Source: Scalesia atractyloides
Taxonomy: Eukaryota > Streptophyta > Magnoliopsida > Asterales > Asteraceae
DNA length: 64,000 bases
Assembly: GCA_947069175.1 (NCBI GenBank)
Contig: CAMTDV010000028.1
Location: 65,828,157-65,892,156 of the forward strand
Reading direction: 5' to 3'
A program made the translations under genes and the position numbers. Positions 10,155-21,426 of this stretch are shown here, piece after piece. The notes under the pieces were generated by a model that did no database searches, was not told the origin of the DNA, and saw nothing but the letters and a program-made list of their open reading frames with translations. Numbering within the stretch: the stretch's first letter is position 1; every line of letters begins with the position of its first letter.

Positions 10155-12668
10155 TGTCACACCCTGATTTCTCGGTGGGCCCGAACTTGGGGTTTATTTG
10201 TGAAAAATTGATATAGAGGTTCATAATTAACACAACGGAAATCTAGGAGTATAAAATACTATTACAAATTACAAATGTCCGAATGTTCAAATATAATACA
10301 TACCGGAAGTTTATGAAATCCACAGGCGGATGGATAAATAACCAAGATGATTATGTAAACAGACTATTAGGCTTCATGCATGGAGTTGCAAATTTCACTT
10401 AAGCATTTACCGGGCAGCTTCCAGCCTATTTACATACTTTGCAACCTGCGCTTAGTCTTTTGAAGATACGTCAGTTTACACTGGTAAATACGAATAACCG
10501 ACACATTTTGAAAATATTTCAAAATCATTTTATGTATTCAATGGTACATATATTTTCATAAATAACTTGGGATAAAATATTTCTCATTTTAACAGTTTTA
10601 CATGCTTATCAATACATATAGGACCCGGAAACTATGTCGGGATCAAGATTAACCGACACACCACTTTAATACCCTTATTGGGTAAACCCGTATTGGGGTT
10701 ATAAAAATATTTTATTATAGCATTAGCATCTGTCAGGTGTATGCCTACACTCCGTGCTTAGGTCGTGGCCATTTGCAATTAAATGACTGAGGATATCAAG
10801 AACACGGTTGTATTAACCCTCAACGTTTACATTATCAAGCAATACAAATTAAAACGGGTTATTTGGATTCCCGACACATAGGTCATTGATCCCATACCCG
10901 ACCATGCGGTAATAATATAGTGTATCCCAAGCCTGTATAGAGAAAATAGGTTAAGAGTATTTACCTTGCTTAAATCTTTAAAATCCAAAGATAAGTAAAT
11001 ATAAGCACAACCTTTTAAACAAAAAACTATCAAGGTTGCAATTTACTAGATGCCCTTAGTCTGGAATAAATGGTATAATAACCCATTAGAATGTTAACTG
11101 GTCTTATTCAAGTCATATGACTTGGACACGGTTAACTATAGTATAAAGAAAACGGTACGGTTTATAGATTAAGCGGTGGCCAGATAAAATGTGGTTTGAA
11201 CCCTCACAAGTACTAAGACTTGTATACCATGGGGCAAATAACAATACATCTGATTATGAATGAATTTGAAAGAATTTGACCCAATTCGATTAACATATAT
11301 AAACTAAGTTACATAAGTCAACCATACGCACATAGGCTGTATCGGGTGATTGGATGAGTCAATGTCAAGTTCGTTATGCCAAAACATGATTATTAAGTTA
11401 CTACATCAGTAGGTATTACATTTTATATGTTCATTATAATTTAAAACCAATTTATGCACAAAAGGGCAAAATCGGCATCTTTATGGCATAATGTAAGAAC
11501 TTGATAAAACCCGACAACTGATTATGATACATAGTATAACCTCAGATAGTTATCCTATACCTAATATGATTATAATGCAACTTCAACTCAGAAGCTAACA
11601 TGGCTAATTTGGGTCGGAATCGAAAGTCAAAGCAAGAATCAAACTGCTTGACTTTCGGTTAGCGAACCGAGCAATAAACTGGAAATGAAAGAGTTGAATA
11701 TGTTTAGATGTGTTCTAATATGTATAGCGACTGATATAATGTCAAAAATATGAGTTTTAGATGTTTACAAGTTTAATTTATAAGTTTTTCGTAAAACGCG
11801 TTTTGACTTTTATTTTATTATAACTTTGACCCGTCATTTAACCAACTTAACGTGATCTTCAGGAGGTGCCCTCTCATGGGATTATCACCTACCTTATTAC
11901 GACCATGTAGCAATGTTCAATTCGAACAATGACTGGACCATAATGGTCTTAACCGAAAGTCAAAGCAAAAGTCAATTTGCTTGACTTTCGGCTAAATACT
12001 TAGCCTATAAATGAAATGAACTGAGAAGGAACACTTAATAGTGATCCAAGATGACTAAGAATTTAATTGGGAGGCCTCCTTAGGTCAAGAAGCAGCTCCA
12101 AGAGTATAAGAGGAGAAATGAAGGAAATGAGGAAAGGAAATGGTAGCAAAGGGGGCTATTTATACTTGAAGGAAGTTCATAGGATCAAGACATGTGTTAA
12201 GGGGGTTTCTAAGATGTTAGCAGGTGTTAATTTGAGGTGTCAAGAACTACATAAGAGTGGCATTTCGCAAGTGAAGGTGGCAGCATAGCAAAATGCCTTG
12301 TGCAGCAAACAAACTGCCAGCTGCATTCCATTACGAACCGTAAGGGATCAGTGCTTATGGTCCGTAAGGACCTCGGCGCCCATGGTTTTCAAAATTCTTA
12401 TGGTCCGTAAGACCTAATGTCTTACGGTCCGTAACCGCCTCCGGTAGCAATATTTTATTAACATTACAGTCTGTGAGCTATTAAGCTTTAAGGTCCGTAA
12501 GAGTTACTTAGAGGCCAAATTTGGCATGATGACATATTTAGTCCCTCCATATCCAATCTTCCACCATTTTATACAACTAGTCCTTCTCGTCCAAATTATT
12601 AGGCATATTTGAGAGTTGATTGGATACTTGTTGCTATTGGATTTGATAAAAATTTTCGAGCTGTTACA
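10155..12668 (-). repeat. 3' LTR of gypsy D
   Basis: 2,514 bp, TGTCACACCC...TGTTACA on the plus strand. It contains two hairpin-forming CGAAAGTCAAAGC/GCTTGACTTTCG pairs (11,619-11,658 and 11,953-11,991), a TATA-like CTATTTATA near 12,155, and a cluster of TTACGGTCCGTAA palindromes at 12,335-12,500. Confidence 0.9.
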
Positions 12669-12680
12669 TCCTCACCCACA
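12669..12680 (-). other. Polypurine tract of gypsy D
   Basis: On the minus strand GTGGGTGAGGA abuts the 3' LTR start TGTAACA. This is the expected place for the primer of plus-strand DNA synthesis. Confidence 0.7.
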
Positions 12681-15185
12681 TAAAAGAAATCTCGTCCTCG
12701 AGATTTTAATTCAAAAAGATGGGGGTACTTTTGTTGCATATTAGACTCAACCTCCTATGTATACTTGGGCCACGATGAGCATCCCATTTGACTTTCACGA
12801 TGGAGATTATTTTCTTTTGGACTTTTTAACCTGTCGATCCTCAATCGAAATTGGTTTCTCAATGAACCTTAGGTTTTCATTAATCTACACATCATGGTGC
12901 AACATTGCTAGCGACTCACTGGCTAGACATTTCTTTAAATTGCATATGTGGAACACATCATGGATTCCACTTAGTTCCTCAGCAACTTAAGTCTATAAGC
13001 CATGGAACTGACACATTTGATTATCTCGAATGGTCCAATGTATCTCGGGCTCAGCTTGCCGTTCTTTCCAAATCTCATCACACCTTTCCAGGGTGATACT
13101 TTTAATAAAACTTTGTCCCCAATTTGGAACTTAAGAGGTTACGCCTCTTATCAGCATATCACGGGCAGCTTTGAGCCTATCACGGATCGAACAATCTTTT
13201 CCGTGGTCTCCAGGAATATCTCAGGTCTTGATAGTTGGGCTTCCCAAAGTTCAGCCTAATAAACGGGGTTCTCACTTTCTCCCATACAAGGCTTCAAATG
13301 GAGCAGCCTTGATGCTAATATGATAACTATTATTGTATGAGAATTTAATTAGGGGTAGATGATCATCCCAACTACCTCCTAAATCAATCATGCATGCTGT
13401 CAGCATGTCTTCCAATGTCTGAATGGTACGTTCACTTTGTCCATCAGTCTTTGGATGGTAAGCCATATGAAATTTAATCTTGTGCAATGTTGTTGGAAAC
13501 TTTTCCAAAAGTGAGATGTATATCTAGTATCTCTATCAGATACAATAGATACGAGCACTCCATGCAAATATATTATCTCGTCCACATATAATTTGGCTAA
13601 TTTAGAACTGTAAGTCTCCTTGATTGGCAGAAAATGTGCTGATTTAGTCAGTCGATCGACAACTACCCAAATCGTGTCATTGCCATGTTTGGTCTTTCGT
13701 AACTTGGTAATCAAGTCCCTAGTTACCATCTCCCATTTCCATGTGGGGATTTCAAGTTGTTTGGAACCCCAATCAAACTTGACATTCTTGCGGGCCAGGG
13801 TAGTCAAAGGAGTGGCAATTCGAGAAAAGTTCTCAATGAACCTTCTATAATAACTGGCCAGTCCTAAGAAACTACGAATCTCAAACAGAGTCTTGGGTGC
13901 TTCCCAATTCATGATAGCTTCAATCTTGGCGGGATCCACTTGGATACTACGCTCACTTATGACATGTCCAAGAAACTGGACCTCTCTAAGCCAAAACTCA
14001 CACTTAGAGAACTTTGCATAGAGCTTCTCTTGCCTTTGTAACTCAAGAATGCATCTGAGATGTTTCTCGTGATCATTCTGATTACGAGAATAGATAAGTA
14101 TGTCATCTATAAAGACAATGACAAACTTATCTAAATACGGCTTGCAGACTCTGTTCATGAGATCCATGAATGGTGCAGGTGCAAGAGTGAGCCCAAAAGG
14201 CATCACTAATAATTCATAGTGGCCGTATCTGGTTCTGAAAGCCGTCTTTGAAACATCCTCGTTCCTAACTTCCAGTTGATGATAACCAGATCTCAAATCT
14301 ATCTTCGAGAAATAACTAGCTCCCTACAGTTGGCCGAACATATCATCGATCCTTGGTAATGGAACAAGATTCTTAATCGTTATCTTGTCCAGTTCACGGT
14401 AATCAACACACATCCGCATTGAACCGTCTTTCTTCTTGACGAACAGAATAGGAGCTCCCCAAAAGGGGAGGAACTTGGCTGAATAAAGCCTTTCTCCAAT
14501 AGCTCATCCAATTGTACCTTCAGCTCCTTCATTTTCATGGGTCTAAGCGGTAAGGGGCTCTAGCTACAGGAGCAGATCCTGGCAAGATGTCGATCCTAAA
14601 CTCAACTTGTCTCTCCGGGGGTAGACCGGTAAATCTTTAGGAAATACATCTCGATACTCCGAAATGACTGGTATATCTTCGATCTTTGGCTTTGGCTCGT
14701 CAATAGTCACTTGTGCCATGTAGATGATACATCCCCTTTTCAAACACTTGGATGCCTTAAGCAGACACACTTTCTCAGGCAAATCCATAGTGTTTATCTC
14801 CATGGATGGTGAGTACTTCACCGGATGGGGATTTAATTTCGATAAGTTTCTTATTGCAGGCAATACGGGGTTGGTTATGAGCTAACCAATCCATGCCTAA
14901 GACTATATCGAACCCCGCCGAATTCATTGGCAGAAGATTGACAGGAATAGGAATGTTCTTAATGGATATAACGCATCCATCAAGAATCGTGGAGGCTATT
15001 TCTATATTACCATCAACCATTTCAACTTTATAAGTTATATCTAGAGCTCTTAGGGGTAGGTTTAGTAGTTTACTAAAATTATGATCAACAAAGCCTTATC
15101 AGCTCTAGAATCAAACATAACTCTAGCAAATACATCATTTACAGGAAGCGTACCCGTAATGACGTTCGCATCATTAACTGCTTCT
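12681..15185 (-). pseudogene. pol remnant of gypsy D (protease, reverse transcriptase, integrase; RNase H missing)
   Basis: Read from the right on the minus strand. The aspartic protease C-terminal part has FDIVLGMDWL (about 14,880-14,925). Linker blocks include EYRDVFPKDLP. Reverse transcriptase follows with MRSGYHQLEV, YELLVMPFGL and the catalytic FIDDILIYS near 14,100. At about 13,757 the text jumps from the end of RT (FDWGSKQ) straight to the integrase core (EIPTWKWE), so RNase H and the integrase zinc-binding domain are lost. The integrase core then shows DRLTKSAHF, SDRDTRYTS and YHPKTDGQSERT, followed by degraded C-terminal text with multiple frame slips and stops. It cannot make a functional polyprotein. 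The family is Ty3/gypsy, probably a chromovirus. Confidence 0.85.
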
Positions 15186-16350
15186 CTTGCAGTTAGCTGG
15201 AAAGCTCTAGCATTGGTCTTCTTTGCCTCCCCAGGTTTTGCATTACCCTTAGTAGCTCGCTTAGGGCAATTGGTCTTTTTGTGGCCTTTTCACCACATCC
15301 AAAACAAACAACATTATTCAAGTCCCTACATTCATGGGATTGATGACCAGTCTTCTTGCGGATACCATACTGCTTAGGTTCCTGATCTGTCTGACACAGT
15401 CCCCAGTGTTGCCTACCACAAGTTTTGCAGACAGGTCTATCAATCGACCTCTGCTGGTTCTTATTGAACCCAAACTTGCCTTTCTTAGATTTTTGGAAGT
15501 GATCATCGTCACGCTTCCTTTTCCCGTTAGTCTCAGTCCTGACTGACTTCAATCTCACCTCATCTTGAGTGAGTGAGAGAGATAGGTCCACCGCAGACCT
15601 AAAAGTAGTGGGCTTGGATGCTTTAACCATACCCTTAATCTCTGGTGCTAACCCACCAACAAAACGCACAATGTGTTTGGATACAGGAGTGATTAAACAG
15701 GGAACTAGTCTGGATAGTGAATTATAGTCGGACACATATTTCCAACAATCCATATTCTTCATGGTGATAGTCAAGAAATCAGACTCCACCATTCCACTTC
15801 TTCATGAGGAGAATACGTCTCCTTGATCATGTCCACAAATTTGGACCATTTCATGTTGTACAGGGACACTTTCCTTGCCGACTAAATCATGGCCTTCCAC
15901 CATGTTAGGGCATCACCTTTGAATGATTGAGATACATACTTAAGAATGTCCCTATCAGCACAACCACTGATGTCTACAACACTTTCCATCTCATCAAGCT
16001 AATTCATGGCATCGATGGCTCCTTTCTCCCCGTGAAGTCCCGGGGTTTGCAAGTTACAAAATATTTGTATGTGCACCCAATTTTAATAGACTGGGTTTTC
16101 TCCTTGGCATCTTGCTTAAGCTCACTCCTACTATTTGAGGAGTAATGTGACCTCTCAGAATTATGTGTGGAAGGATGTGGGATTGACTAGGACTTCGGAT
16201 GGGTCGAACCTGCTCTTTTAAAATTGGCCATGAAATTTTCCATGGCTTTGCCTTCTTCAGCGGCAATCAGGGCTTGAAGGTTATTTCCTTCGCCCTCGCG
16301 AGTATTGTGTCTTTCATTAGCACGCCCGCTATTGGCATTTCTGGAATTCT
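15186..16350 (-). pseudogene. gag remnant of gypsy D
   Basis: The minus strand carries the C-terminal half of a gypsy capsid/nucleocapsid protein. Its GLAPEIKGMVKASKP motif is typical of the end of the retrotransposon gag domain. A Lys/Arg-rich segment (NGKRKRDDDHFQKSKKGK) and cysteine clusters CKTCGRQHWGLC and CFGCG follow. The second zinc knuckle loses its His/Cys after CFGCGEKA because of a frame change near 15,275. The upstream N-terminal half to about 16,350 is fragmented by stops and shifts. The product would package the element RNA. It is non-functional as read. Confidence 0.75.
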
Positions 16351-16439
16351 GGTTGGCTATCTAGAAATTTCAGATTATACAAATAATTAAATAGATTAAG
16401 GATATGTTTGAATAGAAATGGTCACCGAATTTGATGACT

Positions 16440-16965
16440 TGATAATGATATTAGCCGAGATCTCAATGGATCATAATGGCTGTACGGTTTGGATATATAT
16501 ATATATATATATATCCTCCACCTTTGACAGTGTGCTCATTGTCATAGCTGCCTAAACACTACATTGAGTGTTTAAATAAAATGATCATTGAAGTTTTGTC
16601 TCAATGATTTAATAATATCATAAGCCGCGATCTCATTGGTTCATGTGGCTATAGGGTTTGGACATATGTTCTACACCCTATTTGGACAGTGTGCCCATAT
16701 GGTCACAACCATCATTGTCTAAATGGACAATAAAATGTAACTTATAGGCAAATCATTTTAACATTACATTGAATGTTAAAATATAATGATCATCTAATTT
16801 GATGATATCATTAGCCAAGATCTCATTTGATCATATAGGTGATAAGGCTTGGACATATGTCCTTCACCTTTTTAGTCAATGTGATTCATCATTTCCAAAA
16901 ATAGTAACATTACAATGAATGTTAATACAGAACGAAATGCCTCTATGGTTTGATTATATATATAT

Positions 16966-16997
<32 letters not shown>

Positions 16998-17110
16998 ATT
17001 ATTCGTAGTCTCATTGGACCATGGAAATATGGTTTGGGCATATGCCTTCCACCTCTTTGGTCAGTGTGATTCCTTATTGTCACACTATCATTTTATCATT
17101 GCCAATTATG
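16440..17110. repeat. Diverged tandem repeats inside gypsy D, with AT microsatellites
   Basis: About four degenerate copies of a 150-180 bp unit. Each contains a TTAGCCGAGATCTCATTGG-like block, a GGTTTGGACATATG block, a CTTCCACCT.TTTGGTCAGTGTG block, and TAACATTACATTGAATGTTA. AT dinucleotide runs interrupt the copies at about 16,493-16,513 and 16,955-16,999. They lie between gag and the accessory ORF and appear non-coding. Confidence 0.65.
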
Positions 17111-17466
17111 TAGGCTTGCCATATGGGTTGATCAAATCATTACAAGATCTTGTTGAAACTTTAAGCAGATCGATAAAGTTTGAATTAAAATCGACGACTG
17201 CTAAAAAAAATGAAAGGAATACATATAATATTATTTCATGATTATCATTTGAGATATCAAATTTTGATACGAGTCCTCATGGGACTTTTAAGAAATTACA
17301 ATACTTTTACACATAGGGACTTTTGAAAGGAAATTTCAAACTTAGTCCACATATGGATTGTTGAAAATGAAATACAACGAAATGTCCAACATGAACTTTT
17401 GAAATTTTAAAGTGAAATATAATAAAAGATAAATAACAAATCTTCATTCATCCTTCTTTCCTTTGA

Positions 17467-18509
17467 TTATCTTGGAAAGCTCTTGAAGATCTTGCTTGTT
17501 TTCCTTTCGTTCTTTTTAGCCTGACGCTGAATCTGCTCCGCTCGCTCCAAGGCTTGATTTATAGCCTCGAGTTGCTGCAGTGGTTCTGGTGGAGGAGTAA
17601 CAGGGTACCTGTACCCATAATTGGGATATCCAGTATTTGGATAAGCGGAGGAAATGGTGATGGATAAAGTGCATTATGAACAACCGGCCAAAGATAGGGG
17701 TTGTATGATGGAGCTGGATAATTATAATCCATAGATGCTGCCGAATATGAAGTAACATATCCAGTCATATCTGGATATGTAGGAATAGAGTTATCAAAAC
17801 CCAAAGGTGGTTGTTGAGATGGTTCAACAACTGGTTCAGTATTAGAGGGTCCACTCATTTGTGGTTCCTATGGGATAGTAGGATAAGATGGAGGCAAAGG
17901 TGGAAGCGAACCCGGCCATTGCCCCACAAGTACCGACATACGGGCACCACGAGGCTTCATCGGTTGTGGTGGTAGTTGCAGTTTCTCTGCGGGCTCCATT
18001 GGCTCGTCCTCTTGTGGAGGTGGCGGCGTATGTGGAGGTGGATAAGGAGGTATGTTAAAAAAGGTAAATTGATTAACATATTGGTCCCATTCATCAGGAC
18101 CCTTGTATGGACATCCTGCATAGGATGCTGTGTCACTTGATAGTTCAATCGGATGCATATGGGACCCTGATAACGGCATTTCCAAGTCAAAATCGTCATC
18201 TGATTGGTTTTGCTGATTTAGTTGATTTTGGCTAACAGGTGGTGTGTTTATAAACTGATTAGGGTCAAAAGAGTCATGATGAGAATGTGATCGGGAGTGA
18301 TGAGAATGGTGTGAGTGGTGAGAGTGAGATGAATAGTGTGAATGATTAGAGTGGGAGAAATGGTGTGAAATAGAATGCCTGCACAGGCTTGACGAGTGAC
18401 ACTCGTTCAAGTATTGTGGGTGGTCCAAACTATGGGATTGTGATGGCATTTGTCTAGATGATCCTCCCCACATTGGACCTTTTCCTCGAACTCGAATTCT
18501 TGGTGGCAT
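17467..18509 (-). pseudogene. Accessory ORF of gypsy D upstream of gag
   Basis: It starts MPPRIRVRGKGPMWGGSS at 18,509, about 170 bp downstream of the 5' LTR. The first segment is extremely Ser/His-rich (repeated HSHHSHHS), then acidic (DDDFDLEMP), then Pro-rich (YPPPHTPPPPQEDEP). A single in-frame TAG near 17,868 interrupts it before MSGPSNTEPVVEPSQ. A one-base slip near 17,650 leads to PPPEPLQQLEAINQALERAEQ, a probable amphipathic coiled coil, ending at TAA 17,467-17,469. No enzymatic motif is present. Plant gypsy elements of some lineages carry such additional ORFs and their role is unknown. Compare the shorter, coiled-coil accessory ORF of element B. Confidence 0.65.
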
Positions 18510-18660
18510 ATTACCTGTTAAATAATAAACAATAGCAATAACTTAATATGGATATGAGTGATCCTAGGTCAATGCCTAGACTCGAGAAAGTCTAAGGATT
18601 GTGTTATTGTGATATTTGAGATTAAATACAAAAGGCTAATGTTTAATTCACTCAAACTTA

Positions 18661-18674
18661 AGCTCTGATACCAA
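18661..18674 (-). other. Primer-binding site of gypsy D
   Basis: On the minus strand, two to three bases after the 5' LTR, the sequence TTGGTATCAGAGCTT is complementary to the 3' end of initiator methionyl-tRNA. Confidence 0.85.
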
Positions 18675-18676
18675 CC

Positions 18677-18730
18677 TGTCACACCCTGATTTCCCGGTGG
18701 GCCCGGACTTGGGGTTTATTTGTGACTAAT

Positions 18731-18775
<45 letters not shown>

Positions 18776-21129
18776 ATTCACAATTAACACAACAAAAGTC
18801 TGGGAGTATAAAATACTATTACAAATTACAAATGCCCGAATTTTCAAATATAATACATACCGAAAGTTTATAAAAGATCCACAAGTCGATCAGATAAATA
18901 ACCAAGATGATTATGTAAACAGACTACTAGGCTTCATGCATGGAGTTGCGAATTCCACTTAAGCATTTACCGGGCAGCTTCCAGCTTATTTACATAGTTT
19001 GCAACTTGCGCTTAGTCTTTTGAAAATACGTCAGTTTACATTGGTAAATAAAAATAACCGACACATTTTGAAAATATTTCAAAATCATTTTATGTATACA
19101 ATGATACATATATTTTCATAAATAACTTGGGATAAACTATTTCTCATGTTATCTGTTTTACATGCTTGTCAATACATATTGGACCCGGAAACTATGCCAG
19201 GATCATGATTAACCGACACACCACTTTAATGCCCTTATTGGGTAAACCCGTATTAGGTTATAAAAATATTTTATTATAGCATTAGCATCTGTCAGGTATG
19301 CTTACACCCCGTGCTAGGTCGTGGCATTTGCAATTAAATGAGCCGAGGATATCCAGATCACCGTCGTATTAACCCTCAATGTTTAACTTATCAATCAATA
19401 CGAATTAAAACGGGTTATTTGGATTCCCGACACATAGGTCATTGATCCCATATCCGAACATGCGGTAATAATACAGCGTATCCCAAGCCTGTATAGGGAA
19501 AATATGTTAAGAGTATTTACCTGGCTTAAATCTTTAAAATCCAAAGATAAATAAATGTAAGCACAACCGTGCAAACAAAACAACTATCAAGGTTGCAATT
19601 TACTAGATGCCTTTAGTCTGGAATAAATGGTATAATAACCCATTAGAATGTTAACTGGTCTTAGACAAGTCATATGACTTGGACCGGTCAACTATAGTAT
19701 AAAGAAAATGGTAGGTTCATAGATTAAGCGGTGACCGGATAGAATGTGGTTTGAACCCTCACAAGTACTAAGACTTGTATACCATTGGGCAATACAACAA
19801 AAAATTCTGATTATGAATGAATTTGAAAGAATTTGACCCAATTTGGTTAACTTATATAAACTAAGTTACATAAGTCAACCATACGCACATAGGCTGTATC
19901 GGGTGATTGGATGAGTCAACGTCAAGTTCTTTATGCTAAAACATGATTATTAAGTTACTACATCAGTAGGAATTACATTTTATATGTTCATTATGATTTA
20001 AAACCAATTTATGCACAAAAGGGCAAAATTGGTATTTTTATGGCATAATATAAGAACTTGCATAAAACTTGACAACTGATTATGATCACATAGTATAACC
20101 TCAGATAGTTTCCTATACATAAATATGATCATAATGCAACTTCAAATCAGTAGCTAACATGGCTAATTCGGGTCTGAATCGAAAGTCAAAGCAAGAGTCA
20201 AATTGCTTGACTTTCGGTTGCGAACCGAGCAATAAGTTGGAAATGACGGGTTGAATATGTTTAGATGTGTTCTGATATGTTATAGCGACTGATATATTGT
20301 CAAACGTTGACCCGTCATTTGACCAACTTAACGTGATTTTCAGGAGGTGCCCTCTCATGGGATTATCACCTACCTTATTACGATCACGTAGCTATGTTCA
20401 ATTCGAACAATGGCTGGACCATAATGATCTTAACCGAAAGTCAAAGCAAAAGTCAATTTGCTTGACTTTCGGCTAAATACTTAGCCTATAAATGAAATGA
20501 ACTGAGAAAGAACACTTAATAGTGATCCAAGATGACTAAGAATTCAATTGGGAGGCCTCCTTAGGTCAGGAAGTAGCTCCAAGAGTATAAGTGGAGAAAT
20601 GAAGGAAATGTGGAAAGAAAATGGTAGCACAAGAGAGCTATTTATAACTTGAAGGAAGCTCATAGGATCAAGACATGTGTTAAGGGGGTTTCTAAGATTT
20701 TAGCAGGTGTTATTTGAGGTGTCAAGAACTGCACAAGAGTGGCATTTCGCGAGTGAAGGTTGCATTACAACACAATGCCTTGGGCAGCAAACAAACTTCT
20801 AGCTGCATTCCCTTACGGACCGTAAGGACCTTGGCGATCATGGTTTTTTAAAATTCTTACGGTCCGTAAGACCCAATGTCTTACGGTCCGTAACCGCCTG
20901 CCGGTAACAATATTTTATTAACTTTACGGTCCGTAAGCTATTAAGCTTTAAGGCCCGTAAGAGTTACTCAGAGGCCAAACTTTGGCATAATGACATATTT
21001 AGTCCCTCCACATCCAATCTTCCACCATTTTATACAATTAGTCCCTCTCGTCCAAATTATTAGGCATATTTGAGAGTTGATTGGACACGTATTACCATAG
21101 GATTCGATAAAAATTTCCGAATTATTACA
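18677..21129 (-). repeat. 5' LTR of gypsy D
   Basis: 2,453 bp. Relative to the left copy it has an added AT run at about 18,735-18,775 and lacks about 75 bp (left copy about 11,748-11,825). It holds the two CGAAAGTCAAAGC/GCTTGACTTTCG hairpins (20,179-20,218 and 20,433-20,472) and the TTACGGTCCGTAA palindromes (20,810-20,960). The likely TATA box on the minus strand is TATAAATAG at 20,638-20,646. Confidence 0.9.
18730..18776. repeat. (AT)n microsatellite in the 5' LTR of D
   Basis: An AT run broken once by a TT. It is absent from the left LTR, so it expanded after insertion. Confidence 0.85.
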
Positions 21130-21426
21130 TAACTGGTTCCAGTTAAGAAACCAAATTTTTTTTGCCCATCTCTAGTTGTGTGTACAGAAATCACGAGGGG
21201 GAAAAACGATCCCTCTAAAAGAATAAAAGCCTATATAAAAACGCATCGTACTCGTTCGAAAAAAGGCCCATTAACAAGCCCATCTGACCCACTCAGTAGC
21301 GTGAATAATCCGCTAGGTTGAGAGTATCAACAACAACCCTGAAAACAAACAAACAAACAAACAAAGCGTTGTTCAAACACAGGGAGGGACCGAAGGAAGG
21401 AAGGCGGAGAAAGAGAGAAACCAGAA
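21130..21426 (+). promoter_or_regulatory. Promoter and 5' UTR region of NTF2
   Basis: A TATA box, TATATAAAA, lies at 21,232-21,240. Downstream are two site-II-like elements on the complement (TGGGCCT at about 21,265 and TGGGCTT at about 21,277), typical of TCP-factor-bound promoters of growth-related plant genes. An AAAC tetranucleotide run (about 21,342-21,365) and a purine-rich leader precede the ATG. The region is cut short at 21,129 by the LTR of element D, so any older distal promoter is now 11 kb away. The transcription start is not fixed by the sequence. Confidence 0.55.

Larger units (their letters stand above)
10155..21129 (-). mobile_element. Gypsy element D, complete with both LTRs but coding-defective
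   Basis: LTRs lie at 10,155-12,668 and 18,677-21,129, with a perfect 5-bp target duplication TAACT on each side (10,150-10,154 and 21,130-21,134). A primer-binding site complementary to initiator Met-tRNA and a polypurine tract place the 5' LTR on the right, so the element reads on the minus strand. Order along the element: accessory ORF, diverged tandem repeats, gag, protease, reverse transcriptase, integrase. RNase H is deleted and every ORF is broken. The LTRs differ by many substitutions plus indels of about 75 bp and an AT run, so it is an old insertion. Its 5' LTR ends about 300 bp upstream of NTF2. Confidence 0.9.

Noticed and set aside
12067..12288. Basic 73-codon plus-strand frame
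   Set aside because: It is within the 3' LTR of D, and the homologous region of the other LTR is not conserved as a frame.
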